NCBI GenBank assembly: GCA_958296345.1
Contig: CATQIJ010000011.1
Coordinates: 1-44,603 of the forward strand
Origin: an uncultured Rhizobiaceae bacterium
GTDB taxonomy: Bacteria > Pseudomonadota > Alphaproteobacteria > Rhizobiales > Rhizobiaceae
Length of the DNA stretch: 44,603 nucleotides
Direction: 5' to 3'
A program made the translations under genes and the position numbers. The notes below the pieces were generated by a model. That model worked only from the letters and a program-made list of their open reading frames with translations, did no database searches and was not told where the DNA came from. Shown in pieces: positions 1 through 7,033 of this stretch. Within the stretch, counting starts at the first letter, position 1; each line of letters starts with the position of its first letter.

Positions 1-391
1 ACGCCTCATGACCATCGCAGATGTAGCTGCAGACCTATCCAAAGCAACAGGGCGTGAGATCAGATATATCGGTGTGCCACATGATGGCTTCGTCAAGGAA
101 GTTGAAAATTCTGGCGCACCCAAGGATGTCGTTTGGATGCTGGATTATCTGTTCTCTACAGTACTAGACGGACGTAATGCCCATTTAACAGATGGTGTAC
201 AACGTGCGCTTGGTCGTTCTCCCAAAGACTTCGCAGATTATGCACGAGACGTTGCAGCAAGCGGTGTATGGAAACGGCAACATAGATACGAAAAATTCCT
301 CCAGCTTATTACTCCTGGAGGAATTCTTTTTGAGGATCTAGCTGTTTCGTGGCACACTGGTGGCACAGTTGGCACCAAGAAACAGCAATAA
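1..391 (+). CDS. NmrA-like NAD(P)-binding protein, C-terminal part (frameshifted tail)
   Basis: The reading frame is open at the left edge, so only the C-terminal ~130 residues are present. The segment with DFADYARDVAASGVW near residues 70-85 of the visible part resembles the C-terminal end of NmrA/SDR-type NAD(P)H-binding proteins, which normally stop a few residues after this motif. Here the frame runs on for 38 unrelated residues, straight through a terminator-like hairpin at 294-331. Shifting the frame by one base after the Trp codon gives a short tail and a TAG at 283-285, eight bases before the hairpin. I infer a one-base deletion near 268-273 that removed the native stop. The oxidoreductase substrate cannot be told from this fragment. 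Confidence 0.6.
   Translation, partial: RLMTIADVAADLSKATGREIRYIGVPHDGFVKEVENSGAPKDVVWMLDYLFSTVLDGRNAHLTDGVQRALGRSPKDFADYARDVAASGVWKRQHRYEKFLQLITPGGILFEDLAVSWHTGGTVGTKKQQ
294..331 (+). terminator. Rho-independent terminator inside the readthrough tail
   Basis: An 11-bp perfect stem (294-304 with 315-325, arm AATTCCTCCAG) with a 10-nt loop is followed by CTTTTT. It sits within the present frame of the NmrA-like gene, just downstream of the inferred ancestral stop at 283-285. Confidence 0.75.
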
Positions 392-484
392 TGTGCCATA
401 AGTTACAACACTTCATTCTTGCCAAGTCATTGATTCCATTGTTATAGTCAGTTGTGTTTTGTTGTTGTTATTTGTTTGGACAAT

Positions 485-526
485 GCTCATAACCTGAAGG
501 TCGTAGGTTCAAATCCTACCCCCGCA
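485..526 (+). repeat. 3' half of initiator tRNA-fMet (attachment-site-like fragment)
   Basis: These 42 bases match the 3' half of a bacterial initiator tRNA-fMet from the anticodon arm (GCTCATAACC, anticodon CAT) through the variable loop AAGGTCG and T arm (GTAGGTTCAAATCCTAC) to the acceptor CCCCGCA. There is no D arm or 5' acceptor strand upstream, and the CCA is replaced by CATA, so it is not a working tRNA. Isolated 3' tRNA halves are the typical footprint of tyrosine-recombinase integration into tRNA genes. A second, degenerate copy lies at 2210-2256. Confidence 0.8.
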
Positions 527-822
527 CATATCCACATACATAGATACATTTAACAGGGCATAAGTCCCATAAATAGCCAATATCGTACCTCATAAATCAG
601 ATACAAACACAAAAAAGCAGAGCTTTTTTCCCTCAGTTTATTGGGCGTGAATGGGTGTATTTACAGGTGCTATTAGGTCCTGATCTTTAAAATGGCCGCG
701 ATAACTAAAGCATTAGTTTATTGCTGAAGTCCATTTTAAAGAAGGCTCTCATTTTTTTTCGTCACTTTCTGAAGTTTTTGCAGACCTGTTTCTTACAGGC
801 AAAAAACATAGGAGCTGATGAA
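527..822. other. Non-coding stretch upstream of the DUF2924 genes
   Basis: No convincing gene. It holds an AT-rich hairpin at 611-629 and a second small hairpin (CCTGT/ACAGG, about 784-798) just before the ribosome-binding site at about 811. A short open frame starting at 721 has no recognisable features before the ATG at 823. Confidence 0.5.
611..629. terminator. Bidirectional terminator-like hairpin
   Basis: AAAAAAGC (611-618) pairs with GCTTTTTT (622-629) across a 3-nt loop. The A-tract and T-tract would make it usable in either direction. It lies between the tRNA fragment and the DUF2924 genes. Confidence 0.45.
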
Positions 823-1374
823 ATGTCGAAAAAGAAGAAATACAGAGAAAACAACTTGATAAAGAATGGTTCTGAAGCGTGTATGACGACAGGAGGTTAT
901 ACCGTGAAAGAAGAACAAACATGGTAATTTTTGTCACAGCTACTGGCTGACAGCCAGCCGCACAACATGGATTTGTATTTGGTGCGCCAATATGCACGCC
1001 TGCGCTTGTGCGATCTCGATTTGTTGCGGGCGGAATATAAGTATGTGTTCAAGAAAACATGTCCTCAAAGCCGATATCGCGAGGATATCATTAGCCAGTT
1101 GATGGATCATTACACCAAGGGCGAACCAAACGATAATCCTCTGGCAAAAGCATCCCAAGGCTCAAGCACAAAATTCCGAGACGGCATGGTCATCACAAAA
1201 AGATACAAGGGCGAGGATCATATTATCGAATGCATCGATGGTATGTTTTCGTATCGCAATATGATGTTCAAGCACATCACAGCCGTGGCGCAGCATATTT
1301 CACAAACCAACTGTTCTGGCGTTCGGTTTTTCAAATCGAAGACCACTATTACGCAAGGAGGTGCTGATGAGTAA
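823..1374 (+). pseudogene. DUF2924 domain protein, first copy, interrupted by in-frame TAA
   Basis: An ATG at 823 preceded by AGGAG encodes 34 residues (MSKKKKYRENN...) and stops at a TAA at 925-927. The same frame then continues without interruption to 1374. The continuation is paralogous to the next gene: LYLVRQYARLRL here against LYLIKQYARLRL there, and a C-terminal block (KFRDGMVITKRYKGEDHIIEC ... HISQTNCSGVRFF) typical of DUF2924. A second Shine-Dalgarno, AGGAGG, precedes a GTG at 904 in the same frame, so either candidate start runs into the stop. A TTG (931) or ATG (967) restart is possible but has no good ribosome-binding site. DUF2924 proteins are small accessory proteins of phage-like and recombinase-bearing elements in alphaproteobacteria; their molecular role is not known to me. 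Confidence 0.65.
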
Positions 1375-1954
1375 CGACCGATTAAGATTTAATTTGGCCC
1401 AATGGCTGGAAACGCTCCAAGGTTTTCAGGAGCCACGCACAGAAGGTCAGGATGAAGATGATCTTTATCTGATCAAGCAATATGCGCGGTTGAGACTGTC
1501 CAGCATGAAACAAGTGCGCCACGATTATAAAATGGAATTTGGTGAGGATTGCTCGATCAATTTTACCTTTGACCAAATTGTGATGAAAATCATGGAAAAA
1601 TACCATGCGGAATCAAAAAAGCCGATTAATCCTGATATGCATTTGCCGCGACACATCCATCCTATCGACTTTAATAGTGATGCATTGAAAAACAGCTCAA
1701 GAGGCGCGATTACAAAACTTATCCCAGGAACTGTTCTTGAACGGGAATATCACGGAGAGGTATACGTGGTTTATTGCCGCCAAGGATATTACGAATACAG
1801 CAGGCGTAAATATAGAACCCTGACAACCATCGCACGTGAGATTAGCGGCACATATTGCTCAGGGCCAAATTTTTTCAGTGTTAAAACGCGGATGTATATG
1901 CTGCCATCCAAGGAACTTTATCCCGAAAAGATGGAGTTTGTTGCGGACGAATAG
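1367..1954 (+). CDS. DUF2924 domain protein, second copy
   Basis: The start is chosen at ATG 1367 because AAGGAGGT (1355-1362) sits just upstream; it overlaps the 3' end of the first copy by 8 bases. The protein is 195 residues. The C-terminal third has the DUF2924 signature: a PGTVLEREYHGEVYVV strand pair, a tyrosine-rich YYEYSRRKYRTLTTIAREI helix and a final GTYCSGPNFF loop. The N-terminal half shares ILIKQYARLRL-type helices with the upstream copy. In alphaproteobacteria this family usually sits beside a recombinase gene in integrated elements; none is present here. The tandem pair between two tRNA-fMet fragments suggests the cargo of a deleted element. Function unknown. Confidence 0.75.
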   Translation: MSNDRLRFNLAQWLETLQGFQEPRTEGQDEDDLYLIKQYARLRLSSMKQVRHDYKMEFGEDCSINFTFDQIVMKIMEKYHAESKKPINPDMHLPRHIHPIDFNSDALKNSSRGAITKLIPGTVLEREYHGEVYVVYCRQGYYEYSRRKYRTLTTIAREISGTYCSGPNFFSVKTRMYMLPSKELYPEKMEFVADE

Positions 1955-1974
1955 AGAGAAAATTTTTTCTCTTT
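1955..1974 (+). terminator. Weak AT-rich hairpin after DUF2924 pair
   Basis: AGAGAAAA (1955-1962) is complementary to TTTTCTCT (1965-1972) with a 2-nt loop and starts immediately after the TAG. The stem is almost all A:T, so termination strength is doubtful. Confidence 0.35.
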
Positions 1975-2209
1975 CGACCTCTTTATTTTGACGCTATGGA
2001 ATAGAGGTATGCATCATTTTTTCGGCGGAGAAAATATGCTGCATACACAACCAAATCACTTTTGCTTAGCAATAGTGACAAAATATCTCCAAATTCATAA
2101 AACTATCAGCATCAGCTAATTCTGAAAGAGTAAGCGTATTTGTTTTGAAATAAATAATATAATGCTCAAAACGTGAAATATTTTTGATGTTTGCTTGGTA
2201 AATTGCCTA
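1975..2209. other. Gene-free AT-rich stretch
   Basis: Together with its flanks this is a ~390-base gap between the second DUF2924 gene and ddaH. I see no open frame, RNA gene or clear promoter in it; it ends at the degenerate tRNA fragment. Confidence 0.5.
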
Positions 2210-2256
2210 TTATAACTGTAGATCGTAGGTTTAAACCCTACTACTCCTTGCAACCA
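2210..2256 (+). repeat. Degenerate 3' end of tRNA-fMet including CCA
   Basis: The segment aligns with the clean copy at 489-526: ATAAC, then TG.AG.TCGTAGGTT, then T-arm closing bases CCCTAC, then a 3-4-base expansion, then GCAACCA. The last seven bases equal the GCA-ACCA end of initiator tRNA. It carries several substitutions and a one-base deletion and lacks any 5' half. A Rho-independent terminator follows ten bases later, as expected downstream of a tRNA gene. I read it as the other end of the element bounded by the 485-526 copy. Confidence 0.6.
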
Positions 2257-2265
2257 AATTAATTG

Positions 2266-2294
2266 CCGCTTGATGCTATTCAGGCGGTTTTTTT
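2266..2294 (+). terminator. Rho-independent terminator after tRNA fragment
   Basis: CCGCTTGA (2266-2273) pairs with TCAGGCGG (2280-2287; one G:U) and is followed by seven T residues. It directly follows the degenerate tRNA end and precedes ddaH. Confidence 0.75.
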
Positions 2295-2346
2295 GTGTCT
2301 AAAATTATTTCAAACATAAAAACCAATTCACATAAAAGGCTTTAAA

Positions 2347-3138
2347 ATGTTCAAGTCATCTTACCATTTTACTCGTGCAATATGTCGTTTGCCAGCAAAT
2401 AGCCTAATAGATGGCCTTCGGGCAGTAGATTTTGGTCGGCCAGATTATGAAATGTTTATGAGTGATCATGAAAATTATGTTGCAGCCTTAAGAAGTACTG
2501 GTGCGAATGTGACTGTGTTGGATGCACTTGAAGAGTTCCCAGATTCAGTTTTTGTTGAAAATGCAGCCTTATGTTTGCCAAAAGGCGCTGTAATTATGAA
2601 GCCAGGTGCTCCAAGCAGATTAGGGGAAGCGGAAGCAATAAAACCAGTAATATCAGCAGTATATTCAGAAGTAGCTCAGATAAGTGGTGCTGGATTTGTT
2701 GAGGGTGGCGATATTTTAACAACAGAAAGTGAAATTCTGGTGGGATGTTCAGCGCGAACTGACCGTGCAGGTGTAGAGGAATTGTCATCTATTGTTTCAA
2801 ACTGGGGATATACCGTTCGAGAAGTAAACACACCAGAAGGAATTCTTCATTTTAAAACTGATTGTTCTTTACTAGATGAAAATACAATTCTGACAACTAA
2901 ACGACTACTTATGTCAGGTTGTTTTGACGGATATAATACAATTCAAGTTGCGGATGGAGAAGAAGCATGTGCGAATTCTATCCGATTTAATCAATATGTT
3001 ATTATGCCGAGTGGTTTCCCCAAAACTAAACAAATACTGTCTGATTCTGGATATAATATAAAAACTATAGGTAACTGTGAGGCAGCTAAGTTGGACGGTG
3101 GTATGTCGTGCCTATCATTGCGGTTTACTCCATCATAA
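2347..3138 (+). CDS. ddaH: N(G),N(G)-dimethylarginine dimethylaminohydrolase
   Basis: This 263-residue cytosolic enzyme hydrolyses methylated arginines to citrulline and (di)methylamine. It belongs to the amidinotransferase-fold superfamily. The catalytic set is visible: Glu119 in GFVEGGDI, His168 in ILHFKTDC and nucleophilic Cys255 in GGMSCLS. The His-Cys distance of 87 residues equals that of the Pseudomonas enzyme as I remember it (His162, Cys249). Length is normal and the frame intact. The start has AAGG upstream. It stands alone, downstream of the tRNA-linked terminator and upstream of an unrelated cyclase gene. Dimethylamine release fits loosely with the methylated-amine catabolism elsewhere in the window, but that link is inference. 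Confidence 0.92.
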   Translation: MFKSSYHFTRAICRLPANSLIDGLRAVDFGRPDYEMFMSDHENYVAALRSTGANVTVLDALEEFPDSVFVENAALCLPKGAVIMKPGAPSRLGEAEAIKPVISAVYSEVAQISGAGFVEGGDILTTESEILVGCSARTDRAGVEELSSIVSNWGYTVREVNTPEGILHFKTDCSLLDENTILTTKRLLMSGCFDGYNTIQVADGEEACANSIRFNQYVIMPSGFPKTKQILSDSGYNIKTIGNCEAAKLDGGMSCLSLRFTPS

Positions 3139-3245
3139 TTTTGTATTGCAGTAATCATTACATCTCTAATTAGATTTATTAAATGGATATTAATTACTTA
3201 CCCTTACGTTAGTAGAGTTAGTACATATATTTAGGTTAGCAATTC

Positions 3246-4892
3246 ATGCGATTACGCACAATTATGACGATAATTTTTTGCTTATCAGCAATTGCCCCTC
3301 TAGCTATCTTTTGGCTATGGCCACAATCTCGTGTTTTAGACGTGGAATTAAGAGATGCTAAAGAACGCCATATGGTTATTGCAAAAAACCTTGAGCTCTC
3401 TCTTGATCGCCATTATTTGGATATCATAAAAACGTTTAAATATTTCGTCAAAGACTTTGAAAATACAAGCAACTCAGAGGCAAGAGAAGTGCTTTTACAA
3501 CATGTGGATATTAAACACATTTGTATGGTCAATAGCTCGTCAGGCAATGTTGTTAGATCAATAAGCAGCTTAGGACATAAATGTCCAAAAGCAGTAGAAT
3601 CACATGACTTATCATGGATGAAAAAGCAGTTATTAGATAATAATCAAAAAACTGTTGTAACAGGTGTTGTCGAAGGATTTGATGGTACTAATGTGTTGTA
3701 CGCCTTGTATAAAAGTAATAGCAGTATTTTTGTCGCTTCAATTTCTACTAAATATTTAATGGATATCGGTTATCAAGTTAAATTTGGTGAAAAAGGCTAT
3801 GCAGTAATCCTAGATAGAAATGGAAACGCATTATTTCATCCAAAGCATGATTGGGTAAAACAACGCGCAAACTTAAGCAATATTAGCCCTGTTAAAAAAT
3901 TACAGAGCGGTGAAAAAGGCGTAGATATATTTTATTCACCTGCTTTACTTGAAGACGTTGTGACTGGCTTTACCAAAACGAAATCTGCTGGTTGGGGTAT
4001 TATGGTTGGTCAGCCTGTATCCGAGATATTTGATAAAACATCTGCAGTGAAGCACACCGCTCTTATTGTTATGGGTATAGGCTTCTTTATTGCGTTAGGT
4101 TTAGCATATTTTGCTTCAAAGTTTTTAACGCACCCTATTGAGCAAATGGTTTTATCTATGCGCCGTATTGGGAATGGTGAACTATGGGCTCATGAAAAAA
4201 TGAGTGAAGGTCGTTTTCCTCCTAAAGAATTTTCTGATGCTCGGGAAAGTATCAAAACAATGGCTGCAAAATTACAAGAGAATATCGACACAATTTCTCG
4301 CCACGCATATCTTGATGGTGTAACCGGCCTACCAAACCGCGAATGTTTCAGGGTGTTGGCGCAAGAAGAAATTGAAAAGCTATCGATTAGTGGTAGTTCT
4401 GGTGCATTATTGTTTTTAGATCTAGATGGCTTTAAACAAGTCAATGATGTCTACGGGCATAGAGCGGGCGATGATCTTTTACTCGCTTTCTCACAACGCT
4501 TACACGAGTACTGCGGTATTTTCATGAAGCGTTATGCGCGCGGCGTTAATAATGCCCTTACTGTATTACCTGCTAGACTTGGTGGTGATGAGTTTGTGGT
4601 GTTTTTGGGGAATATTGCTGGCCCTGAAACAACATCAGAATTTGCGGAGCAATTGTTTAGTAAAGTATTTGGTAAATTCAATTTACATAATGGCGTTAGT
4701 CTAAATATTTCTGGCAGTGTTGGTGGGGCAATATTTCCTACTCAAGCTGGTGATTTTGATGAGTTATTACGTCTTGCGGATATTGCTATGTATGAAGCAA
4801 AAAATTCTGGTAAGGGACGATACTGCTTACACAAAGATGTAGATGATTATTTTAGTGATATTTCAATTTCTGAAAAATATAATACTGCATAG
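3246..4892 (+). CDS. Membrane diguanylate cyclase with Cache sensor, HAMP and GGDEF domains
   Basis: The 548-residue protein has an N-terminal membrane helix (about residues 5-27), a ~240-residue extracytoplasmic region resembling a double-Cache sensor, a second helix around 275-297, a HAMP-like linker and a C-terminal GGDEF domain. The domain begins DGVTGLPNRECF, has FLDLDGFKQVNDVYGHRAGDDLL, and an intact GGDEF active site within RLGGDEFVVF near residue 450, so it should make cyclic di-GMP from GTP. No RxxD inhibitory site is visible at the usual place just before GGDEF, suggesting no classical product inhibition. There is no EAL domain. Ligand unknown. It is monocistronic with a weak ribosome-binding site. 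Confidence 0.9.
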   Translation: MRLRTIMTIIFCLSAIAPLAIFWLWPQSRVLDVELRDAKERHMVIAKNLELSLDRHYLDIIKTFKYFVKDFENTSNSEAREVLLQHVDIKHICMVNSSSGNVVRSISSLGHKCPKAVESHDLSWMKKQLLDNNQKTVVTGVVEGFDGTNVLYALYKSNSSIFVASISTKYLMDIGYQVKFGEKGYAVILDRNGNALFHPKHDWVKQRANLSNISPVKKLQSGEKGVDIFYSPALLEDVVTGFTKTKSAGWGIMVGQPVSEIFDKTSAVKHTALIVMGIGFFIALGLAYFASKFLTHPIEQMVLSMRRIGNGELWAHEKMSEGRFPPKEFSDARESIKTMAAKLQENIDTISRHAYLDGVTGLPNRECFRVLAQEEIEKLSISGSSGALLFLDLDGFKQVNDVYGHRAGDDLLLAFSQRLHEYCGIFMKRYARGVNNALTVLPARLGGDEFVVFLGNIAGPETTSEFAEQLFSKVFGKFNLHNGVSLNISGSVGGAIFPTQAGDFDELLRLADIAMYEAKNSGKGRYCLHKDVDDYFSDISISEKYNTA

Positions 4893-5098
4893 TAAGTCTT
4901 TCAAAGTAACCATGCTTTTTAGTTTACTTCAAAAATTTGTTATGTGATCTAATTTTGTTAAAGCAATGTATTTAGTATTGGCATTGAATACCAAGAGAAG
5001 AAATTCATTCACATCAATTAACAAGAAATAAGAGTGACTGCGAGACATTTTCCATTGCATGATTTATGCAGAAGGTAGAAACAACCTTGGAAATTAAA

Positions 5099-5764
5099 AT
5101 GACTCACGATCTTATTATTGCTCCCTCAGTTCTTGCTTCTGATTTTTCTAGACTTGGAGATGAAGTTGAAGCTGTGGTTGAGGCCGGTGCCGATTGGATA
5201 CACCTTGATGTAATGGATGGCCATTTTGTTCCTAATATCACTTTTGGCGCGCCCATTATAAAGTCAATACGTAATCGAACAGATAAAGTTTTTGATTGTC
5301 ATTTGATGATTGAGCCGGTTGATTTGTATTTAGCTGAATTTAAAGATGCAGGTTGTGATATTCTTACAGTTCATGCAGAAGCGACCAAACACCTTGATCG
5401 TTCGCTGCAGGCGGTTCGGGACTTGGGTGTTAAGGCAGGGGTGGCGCTTAACCCGCATACTCAGGTAACTGTGATTGAACATGTTTTAGATAGGCTTGAT
5501 CTGGTTTGTCTCATGTCAGTTAACCCAGGTTTTGGTGGTCAGAAGTTTATTCATGAAGTCGTTGAAAAAACAGCACGTGTAAAAGCGCTGATTGGCGATC
5601 GCCCAATTGATATTGAAATTGATGGTGGTGTTGATCCAACGACTGCACCACTTGTAGCAGGTGCTGGAGCAAATGTTCTGGTAGCAGGATCAGCGGTGTT
5701 TAAAGGTGATGGCGTTGAGGGGTGTCGCGCGAATATTGATGCGATACGAGCGAGTGTTGGCTAG
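5099..5764 (+). CDS. rpe: Ribulose-phosphate 3-epimerase
   Basis: This (beta/alpha)8 barrel enzyme interconverts ribulose 5-phosphate and xylulose 5-phosphate in the pentose phosphate and Calvin pathways. Motifs seen are [16 protein letters not shown] at the N-terminus, [16 protein letters not shown] with the metal-binding His and catalytic Asp, the [12 protein letters not shown] phosphate loop and [11 protein letters not shown] with the second catalytic Asp. I place the start at ATG 5099, giving 221 residues, because the family begins a few residues before APSVLA; the in-frame ATG at 5066 would add 11 atypical residues. The gene is intact and stands between unrelated genes. Confidence 0.95.
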   Translation: MTHDLIIAPSVLASDFSRLGDEVEAVVEAGADWIHLDVMDGHFVPNITFGAPIIKSIRNRTDKVFDCHLMIEPVDLYLAEFKDAGCDILTVHAEATKHLDRSLQAVRDLGVKAGVALNPHTQVTVIEHVLDRLDLVCLMSVNPGFGGQKFIHEVVEKTARVKALIGDRPIDIEIDGGVDPTTAPLVAGAGANVLVAGSAVFKGDGVEGCRANIDAIRASVG

Positions 5765-5903
5765 CCGTTAGTTTGTATTTCACGCCGTAATTTTAAATGT
5801 GCTGAGTATAGTAAGGCTATAGAATACAGTTTGTGAAAACCAAGCAAAGCTGTGAACATAAAGCCTAGTCTGGGTTTGTCATTTTCTGAGCTTTTTACTG
5901 GAA

Positions 5904-6284
5904 CTACAGCCGAACCAAATAAAGCCTTGTCGTATCAGCACTGATAGCCTCGATCATGAGCCATGAACGCGTTCTTTTACTTATGTCGCACATTAGGAGT
6001 TGAGTTGTACTCCTTTCTTCAACGTTCCATGCAGAAAAAGTATCAATTTTTGCATTTGCTAATTTGCCTGCCTCATTGTCTGTCGAAGGCTTTGAGATTG
6101 ATAGCTTGAGTAAAACACGTTCCAATTTAAAAAGCGGTGTTGTGTAAAATGCATTTACGTAGCTTGCAAAATTTACAGGCTTGTTGATGCTCGTCGTATA
6201 ACAATCTGTAAAGCACCCTTCAATTATTTCATATTTATTCAGGAATGAATCTTTCGGAAGTGGGCATTTTTCAATATTTAGCAT
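5904..6284 (-). CDS. Conserved hypothetical protein, 126 aa
   Basis: The protein has no signal peptide or membrane helix. It reads like a small conserved alphaproteobacterial family that I recall only vaguely, possibly DUF2867-like. The recurring blocks are CFTDCY near residue 25, FYTTPLFKLERVLLKL in the middle, FSAWNVEERSTTQLLMCD and RTRSWLMIEA near the end. The alternation of strands suggests a compact alpha+beta fold. It is convergent with rpe and lies 30 bases downstream of the carnitine operon on the same strand, so it could be transcribed from it. I cannot assign a function. Confidence 0.6.
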   Translation of the reverse strand: MLNIEKCPLPKDSFLNKYEIIEGCFTDCYTTSINKPVNFASYVNAFYTTPLFKLERVLLKLSISKPSTDNEAGKLANAKIDTFSAWNVEERSTTQLLMCDISKRTRSWLMIEAISADTTRLYLVRL

Positions 6285-6314
6285 ACTAAAAATTTCTGTT
6301 TTTGATTATGGCTA

Positions 6315-7033
6315 TTACTTACCCTTCCAAACCGGATCCCGTTTTTCAGCAAATGCGTTAAAGCCTTCCATCATATCTTCAGCATCACGCACCACTTCTT
6401 TTATGGCTGCATAAACGAGTGGTGGGCCGCTTTCTAATAGACGAGCCGTTTCCCAAGCCCTATCCATCAATTCTTCTGCTTTATGGATATGGTTCACAAA
6501 GCCCCATCGGTTTGCTTCTTCTGCATCAAGCCAACGACCTGTAAGTAAGAGTTCCATAGCAATATGATAAGGAATGCGTTTTGGTAGTTTAACGGATGCT
6601 GCGTCTGCAACAGTGCCCGAGCGTATTTCTGGCAGTGCAAAACTTGCATGTTCTGCTGCTAAAATAATGTCGCAAGAAAGCGCAATTTCTAAGCCGCCAC
6701 CGCAGCAAATTCCGTTTACCGCAGCAATTACTGGTTTGTTCATTTGAGGTAGTTCTTGTAAGCCGCCAAAACCACCAACACCGTAGTCGCATCAACTGCA
6801 TCGCCGTCACTACCATCGGAATTAGATGCTGCTTTTAAATCCCAACCTGGACAAAAAAACTTTTCGCCTGCGCCTGTAAGAATAGCCACACGCATTTTGG
6901 GATCATCTCTAAACTCTTGAAAGACTTTCCCCAGTTCACGGCTGGTTGCTAAATCAACGGCATTTGCTTTTGGCCGATTAAGCATGACTTCCAGAATGCC
7001 ACCTTCTTTGCGTGTTTCTACAGGTCCGGTCAT
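6315..7033 (-). pseudogene. caiD: Carnitinyl-CoA dehydratase/enoyl-CoA hydratase, frameshifted
   Basis: A crotonase-fold gene is split into two frames. The first part (7033 down to about 6790) has MLNRPKANAVDL and the oxyanion-hole region FFCPGWDLKAA; it ends in an early TGA at 6740-6742. The second part starts with NKPVIAAVNGICCGGGLEIALSCD, the crotonase signature. Reading one base out of phase from 6788 gives DYGVGGFGGLQELPQMNKPV, which joins the two seamlessly and is characteristic of CaiD. The lesion is therefore a one-base deletion at about 6789-6790. An intact enzyme would interconvert crotonobetainyl-CoA and carnitinyl-CoA. The ATG overlaps the stop of the acyl-CoA synthetase gene (ATGA), so it is the last gene of the operon. 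The truncated product would be inactive unless the shift is a sequencing error. Confidence 0.85.

Noticed and set aside
485..526. A complete tRNA-Met gene
   Set aside because: Only the 3' half is present; there is no D arm or 5' acceptor strand, and the CCA position reads CATA.
721..822. An earlier start for the first DUF2924 gene
   Set aside because: The codons from 721 give a hydrophobic, AT-rich sequence without a ribosome-binding site, whereas ATG 823 follows AGGAG.
2161..2177. A third tRNA-like word (AATGCTCAAAACGTGAA) resembling the 482-498 segment
   Set aside because: Only 15 of 17 bases match, without any T arm next to it; too weak to claim alongside the better copy at 2210-2256.
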